A stretch of DNA of 8,841 nt from an uncultured Mollicutes bacterium (lineage in GTDB: Bacteria > Bacillota_I > Bacilli_A > RF39 > UBA660): the NCBI GenBank assembly GCA_900543055.1, contig UQQI01000057.1:1-8841 (forward strand). Direction: 5' to 3'. The position numbers were made by a program, and so were the translations under genes. Shown one piece after another: positions 4,938-8,841 of this stretch (the stretch's first letter is position 1; each line of letters opens with the position of its first letter). Under the pieces are notes generated by a model, which made no database searches, had not been told where the DNA came from, and saw only the letters and a program-made list of their open reading frames with translations.

Positions 4938-7900
4938 ATGAAAAAAAACAAATGGTTTTTTATAACCAGTATTTTTGTCTTATTTTTCATAAGTAAAAGT
5001 GTTTATGCCTTCGATGTAAATAACTATAAAGATAAATCTTTATGTGGAAATTTTGAAGTAGCGGGTTTTCATTCGGACGGTGTAATTGATCCTGTAGCAT
5101 GTAAATCATCATATAACGAAGCAAAAAGTTGGATGAGAAGTAATGGTGCAAAAGACTTAGCAATCATGACAAAAGTAAACGGAAAAACTAAAATAATTGA
5201 TGCTAATGTTGCACTATTAGATTTAAGTGTTAATCCAGATACTTTGACTTATTTTTTCTCAAATAGTGAGTTAACAGGTAGTGCTTATACGTATATGGAT
5301 ACAGGTTCACTATATGGAGGAGTAGATGGAGCACATATAGAATCTGGATACTCTAATGCAAAAGGAGTATGGACTGCTAAGGTAAGAATTGGTAATTATA
5401 CAGGTTGGATTACTCAAAATGCTTATGAAATAGTACCAATAACATGGATTAATTCATCTAGTTCATATGATGTGACAGAAGAATATATAAGACATAATTA
5501 TGTTGCAAAAATACAAAACTATTATAGTGGAAGTAGTGGAAGAGTAATTGGACCAAAACCAACAATGTTAAGTGTTGGTAAGTATTATTCATTTGATGGT
5601 CATTATTTTTATAATAACTTAGAGACTTTAATTAAAGATTATAAAAATGGTAATTATAATAATTCAGTAAATAAAAACGACGTGTATTATAACTATTATA
5701 TGTATCTTTCAAATCATACAAAAACAAGTTATTCAAGTATTAATATAGATGAATATATAAGAAATAATTTAGGAATAAAATTAGATGCTTATGGAAAATA
5801 TCAAAGGGGGCAAGAAGGTTCAAGATTATATGGTTCAGGAACATTTTTCTATTATGCTCAACAAAAATATGGAGTAAATGCAATTCTTGCACTTAGTTTA
5901 AGTAGAAACGAAACAGGAAATGGAAAGAGTAAATTAGCAATTGAAAAGAATAATGGATTTGGACTTAATGCTGTAGACTCTAATCCAATACATGCTGCTA
6001 ACTGGTATCCAACTTTTTCAAGTAGTATTTTAGGATATGCTTCTAAATGGATAACAGATGGTTATGCTTATCCAAATGATTGGAGATATTTTGGTCCTCA
6101 ATTTGGAGATAAGTTTATAGGAATGAATGTTAAGTATGCATCAGATACGTATTGGTCAGAAAAAATGGCTGCTAATTATTATGCTTTAGATAAGGCCTTA
6201 GGTTTACAAGACTATAATTATTATCAATTAGGAGTAGTAACAGGACCAACAAATGCATATAAGGATGCTAGTACTTCATCAAAGTTTGTATATAAATATC
6301 CAGAGGCAGAAGACGCAGTAGTAATAACTGGAGAAGTAATAGTTAACGGAGAAAAATGGTATAAATTAGTTAGTGATTTAAACGTAAATAATAATTATGA
6401 TTATGTTAAATCATCAGATTATGATTGGAATAAAGAAGTATATGTAAAAGCAAGTCAAGTTAAAAAGATAAATAAAGGAAAAAATGGCTATACATCGCCT
6501 AATTCAGTAACTGACTATCAAGATAGTAAGTACACATATAACTTATTAATAGAGAATCATGAAAAATCTCCTAAAGTGGGAAAATCTAATAAAAATACTA
6601 ATTATTATTATGATTCAACTCTAACTAGAAGTAATGGACAAACTCTATTAAACGATAGATACGTAATAGTTCATACAATTGCTTATAGTGGAAATACACC
6701 AGTTGCTTATTTAGTATCAAGTGATTACTTTAAAGACCAAAAGCACTGGGTTGCTGCAAATGATATAACACTAACAACAAATTCAATTGGAAAAGTATCA
6801 GTAACTACATCATCTAATGAATATACATGGGTAAACTATAATACTGAAGATGCATCATATTCTAAAATAAGTGGATTATATACAGAGACATATGTACCAG
6901 TTTTAGGACAAGAAAAAGTAGGCGATAATACATGGTATAAAGTACCAGTATCATTAACATCAAATAATAATGTATATGGTTATACACTAGCAAGTGCACC
7001 TAACGTGTCAGTAACATTGTCAAAACCAGTAGTTGAAAATAATAAACCTGAAATTATTGCAGCAGATAAAACAATTATCGAAGGTGATAAATTTAATAAT
7101 CTAGATGGAGTAAAAGCAACTGACTTTGAAGATGGAGATATTACAAAGAATATTAAAGCTAGTGGTAATGTAGATACAACAAAACCAGGAAAATATAAAT
7201 TAACTTATGAAATAACTGATAAAGATGGTGCAACAACAACAAAAGAAATAACAATCACAGTAAAAGAAAATCAAGTTCCTGTAATAGATGCAACAGATAA
7301 AACTATTAAGGTTGGAGATAACTTTAAAGAATTAGATGGAGTAAAAGCAACAGATGAGGAAGACGGAGATATCACAAAAGATATAAAAATAAAAGAAACA
7401 ACAGTCGATATAAAAACACCAGGAATTTATAAAGTGATTTATGAAGTAAAAGATTCTAAAGGAAAAACAACAATTAAAGAAATTAAAGTAACAGTAGAGA
7501 AAAAAGAAGATGATAAAAAAGACGATAATATAAATCCAGGAGATTCAGATTTAGACTTAGATGATTTAGATGAAGCAGATGGAATGTTCTACTTAGACTA
7601 CATGAAAGTTGTAAATAATAAATTACAAATAAAAGGATATAATACAATAAATGGAATAGACAATGATTTAGATACAGATATTAAGTATTTTATAATGTAT
7701 TATAATATTGATACAGAAGAATATAGTATTGATGAGATGAATAGAATAGAGAATAAAAAAGAAATAACAAGACCAGTATTTGGACCAGATGATAAAGAAT
7801 ACACTTACTCATGGTTTAAATATGACTTTGACTTAAAAGATTTAGATAATGGAAATTACATATTATCAGTAATTTCTATGACTGATAATGAGTATTCTGC

Positions 7901-8498
7901 AAATATCATCTCAAACTCATTAAATAAAGAACAAGTAACATCATTCAGTGGAGAAAAAAAAGTAGTAATAAGAAACAATTATAACTATAAAGAATCCCCA
8001 GTAGAATTAATAGTAAGAGATAATGAGTTAGCTAAAAAGACTGCATCATCTTACTATAATCAATACGATACTGTAAGGACATTAGAATTTACTGATAATA
8101 AATTACATATAAAAGGACTATCTTATTCATATGGAATAAATTTAGGAAAAGATAAAGATATTACAAGAAAGATAATATTTGAAAATAAAAAAACATATAA
8201 AACATATAGTTATGATTTAGGCTATACATTAGATGGTTTATATGAAGCAATATTACCTGATGATGATAACTTATCAAAAGATAAAGCTTGGTATGACAAA
8301 ACAATAGATTTAAAAGAATTACCAAAAGGTACTTATACAATCTATATCACAACAAGTGCCAATATTACAGATATTTCAGAATTACCTAATAGTTTAAATA
8401 AAGACTTATCAAAAATAAAAACGACTATTGATAATAAGAAATATTCATTTGATACTAACTTTGATAGAGATAGTAGGATAGAGTTAATTGTAGAATAA
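4938..8498 (+). CDS. Secreted multidomain endo-beta-N-acetylglucosaminidase (GH73, LytB/LytD-like) with Ig-like repeats
   Basis: A peptidoglycan hydrolase predicted to cleave glycan strands outside the cell. Domains of the 1186-residue protein: signal peptide 1-24 (MKKNKW, hydrophobic core, VYA before FDV); an N-terminal module about 25-205 with two Cys (36, 55) and a part resembling SH3-like surface modules (GWITQNAYEIVP); GH73 about 211-425, recognised by YYSFDGHYFY, YYMYLSNHTKTSYSSINI, LYGSGTFFYYAQQKYGVNAILALSLSRNETGNGKSKLA with probable catalytic Glu325, NNGFGLNAVD and GMNVKYASDTYWSEKMA; beta-rich, SH3-like segments about 430-690, weakly assigned; two Ig-like domains of DUF5011 type (702-776, 779-855); an acidic linker (856-880); and two copies of an unrecognised ~160-residue module (about 881-1027, 1046-1186). 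There is no LPXTG anchor or C-terminal membrane helix, so retention would rely on the binding modules. It has its own promoter under a WalR-like box, suggesting control with growth or wall stress. The start is fixed by AGGAGGT. Enzyme class is confident; exact bond and role (daughter-cell separation or wall growth) are inferred. Confidence 0.9.
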   Translation: MKKNKWFFITSIFVLFFISKSVYAFDVNNYKDKSLCGNFEVAGFHSDGVIDPVACKSSYNEAKSWMRSNGAKDLAIMTKVNGKTKIIDANVALLDLSVNPDTLTYFFSNSELTGSAYTYMDTGSLYGGVDGAHIESGYSNAKGVWTAKVRIGNYTGWITQNAYEIVPITWINSSSSYDVTEEYIRHNYVAKIQNYYSGSSGRVIGPKPTMLSVGKYYSFDGHYFYNNLETLIKDYKNGNYNNSVNKNDVYYNYYMYLSNHTKTSYSSINIDEYIRNNLGIKLDAYGKYQRGQEGSRLYGSGTFFYYAQQKYGVNAILALSLSRNETGNGKSKLAIEKNNGFGLNAVDSNPIHAANWYPTFSSSILGYASKWITDGYAYPNDWRYFGPQFGDKFIGMNVKYASDTYWSEKMAANYYALDKALGLQDYNYYQLGVVTGPTNAYKDASTSSKFVYKYPEAEDAVVITGEVIVNGEKWYKLVSDLNVNNNYDYVKSSDYDWNKEVYVKASQVKKINKGKNGYTSPNSVTDYQDSKYTYNLLIENHEKSPKVGKSNKNTNYYYDSTLTRSNGQTLLNDRYVIVHTIAYSGNTPVAYLVSSDYFKDQKHWVAANDITLTTNSIGKVSVTTSSNEYTWVNYNTEDASYSKISGLYTETYVPVLGQEKVGDNTWYKVPVSLTSNNNVYGYTLASAPNVSVTLSKPVVENNKPEIIAADKTIIEGDKFNNLDGVKATDFEDGDITKNIKASGNVDTTKPGKYKLTYEITDKDGATTTKEITITVKENQVPVIDATDKTIKVGDNFKELDGVKATDEEDGDITKDIKIKETTVDIKTPGIYKVIYEVKDSKGKTTIKEIKVTVEKKEDDKKDDNINPGDSDLDLDDLDEADGMFYLDYMKVVNNKLQIKGYNTINGIDNDLDTDIKYFIMYYNIDTEEYSIDEMNRIENKKEITRPVFGPDDKEYTYSWFKYDFDLKDLDNGNYILSVISMTDNEYSANIISNSLNKEQVTSFSGEKKVVIRNNYNYKESPVELIVRDNELAKKTASSYYNQYDTVRTLEFTDNKLHIKGLSYSYGINLGKDKDITRKIIFENKKTYKTYSYDLGYTLDGLYEAILPDDDNLSKDKAWYDKTIDLKELPKGTYTIYITTSANITDISELPNSLNKDLSKIKTTIDNKKYSFDTNFDRDSRIELIVE
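7044..7502 (+). repeat. Two tandem Ig-like (DUF5011-type) coding repeats
   Basis: Two copies sit 77 residues (231 bp) apart. Aligned landmarks are KTI at residues 711 and 788, LDGVKATD at 722 and 799, and EDGDIT at 731 and 808. Each ends in a strand of the type KEITITV. The DNA is identical over 19 nt at 7102-7120 and 7333-7351, which suggests a fairly recent duplication or conservation by recombination. Domains like these usually act as stalks that hold a catalytic domain away from its binding modules. Confidence 0.8.
7584..8495 (+). repeat. Two tandem copies of an unrecognised C-terminal module
   Basis: Landmarks recur with a constant offset of about 160 residues: NNKLQIKG / DNKLHIKG (residues 893 and 1053), DLKDLDNGNY / DLKELPKGTY (965 and 1124), NSLNK (993 and 1151) and PVELIVRD / RIELIVE (1021 and 1180). 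Sequence between them has diverged, so the duplication is old. Each copy looks beta-rich with many aromatic and acidic residues. The second copy ends exactly at the protein C terminus. Function is unknown; wall or teichoic acid binding is a guess from position. Confidence 0.75.
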
Positions 8499-8519
8499 CA
8501 GGAAATTCCTGTTATTTTT
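8494..8519 (+). terminator. Rho-independent terminator of the glucosaminidase gene
   Basis: A 9-bp perfect stem (AATAACAGG / CCTGTTATT, 8494-8502 with 8508-8516) closes a 5-nt loop and runs into TTTTT ending at 8519. The TAA stop codon (8496-8498) is inside the 5' arm of the stem. Confidence 0.85.
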
Positions 8520-8637
8520 CTATTAATTAGTATTTATAACAAACCTGCATAATTATTTATAAGTTTTACTAGAAAATAAAAAATATATTAAGAAAAAAAA
8601 TGTAGATATATATACTTGAAAATAGTAAAAGTACAAT

Positions 8638-8666
8638 TTGTTTTAATTAATAAAGTTTGTTATATT
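8638..8666 (+). promoter_or_regulatory. Possible promoter before the right-edge reading frame
   Basis: TTGTTT (8638-8643), a 17-bp spacer and TATATT (8661-8666) would start transcription near 8673. Both boxes are imperfect and the region is very AT-rich, so a chance match is quite possible. The rest of 8520-8681 holds nothing I can support: no RNA gene, no other reading frame and only short AT-rich repeats. Confidence 0.3.
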
Positions 8667-8681
8667 GCCTACTGGAAATGA

Positions 8682-8841
8682 AGTGATTTTATAGTAGATC
8701 TTATTGATTATAAATTTAAGTGTCTATATGATTTAAAAGTAGACAAAAAATATGCAGTTAAATTTGAAAAGTTAGAGAAGGGTAAGAAGATTTCTCTTTT
8801 ATCAGATACTATGTTAAAAGCAATGTTTCAAAATGAAAATA
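8682..8841 (+). CDS. N-terminal part of a putative Rpn/PD-(D/E)XK nuclease-family transposase, start unclear, cut by the window edge
   Basis: The frame is open from 8682, just after an in-frame TGA at 8679-8681, to the window end. It encodes DYKFKCLYDLKVDKKYAVKFEKLEKG (8706 on), then KKISLLSDTMLKAMFQNEN. The last segment resembles the conserved opening of the PD-(D/E)XK nuclease family transposases related to Rpn (recombination-promoting nuclease), where a Leu-Ser-Asp, Phe/Leu-Lys, Met-Phe pattern precedes the nuclease core. The catalytic residues would lie past the right edge. No ATG, GTG or TTG begins this frame before the ATG at 8811, which would cut off the conserved N terminus. The ATG at 8678 is in another frame and hits TGA after two codons. 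The gene may therefore use a rare start (ATA at 8691 or ATT at 8703) or be a pseudogene with a damaged 5' end. The family call rests on a short segment recalled by eye. Confidence 0.45.

Noticed and set aside
8531..8562. Direct repeat TATTTATAA (8531-8539 and 8554-8562)
   Set aside because: A 9-nt A/T-only repeat is expected by chance in this composition.
8679..8681. Reading the in-frame TGA as Trp (Mollicutes code) to extend the right-edge frame upstream
   Set aside because: The large genes in the window use TGG for Trp and show no internal TGA, so code 4 is not supported. The upstream extension also lacks an ATG.

Overview
The window is strongly AT-rich bacterial DNA with dense Lys/Asn/Ile coding, standard Shine-Dalgarno sites (GGAGG, AGGAGGT), tryptophans written as TGG and TAA/TAG stops. 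All three intact genes and the one large partial gene encode envelope or surface proteins of a Gram-positive cell. The presence of lipoteichoic acid synthase-like, LytR-CpsA-Psr (LCP) and GH73 glucosaminidase proteins, together with the base composition, points to a low-GC Firmicute, perhaps a gut-associated Bacilli/Mollicutes-related lineage that keeps a cell wall. No in-frame TGA is used for Trp, so the genetic code looks standard. The exact genus cannot be read from this window.

Layout. (1) Positions 1-1990, plus strand: an LtaS-type polyglycerolphosphate synthase, open through the left edge, so its true start lies outside the window. (2) 2003-2632, plus strand, 12 bp downstream: a small membrane-anchored extracytoplasmic protein of unknown function, probably in the same operon, ended by a hairpin terminator. 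(3) 2687-4732, minus strand, convergent: an LCP-family protein with three membrane segments, a solute-binding-like accessory domain, the catalytic LCP core, a PASTA domain and an Asn/Asp-rich tail. (4) 4733-4937: a divergent intergenic region with a promoter in each direction and, between them, a perfect TGTAAA-N5-TGTAAA direct repeat of the type bound by WalR (YycF). (5) 4938-8498, plus strand: a 1186-residue secreted multidomain GH73 glucosaminidase with two Ig-like repeats and two copies of an unrecognised ~160-residue C-terminal module. (6) 8499-8841: a terminator, about 160 bp of AT-rich DNA, then the beginning of an Rpn/PD-(D/E)XK-like putative transposase frame with no convincing start codon, cut by the right edge.

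Taken together this is a cell-envelope locus. LtaS would polymerise teichoic acid, the LCP protein would attach a phosphate-linked glycopolymer to peptidoglycan, and the glucosaminidase would cut glycan strands during growth or division. The WalR-like box between the LCP and glucosaminidase genes suggests wall-stress or growth-coupled control. The most novel-looking parts are the duplicated C-terminal module of the glucosaminidase, its N-terminal module, and the LCP-PASTA fusion.
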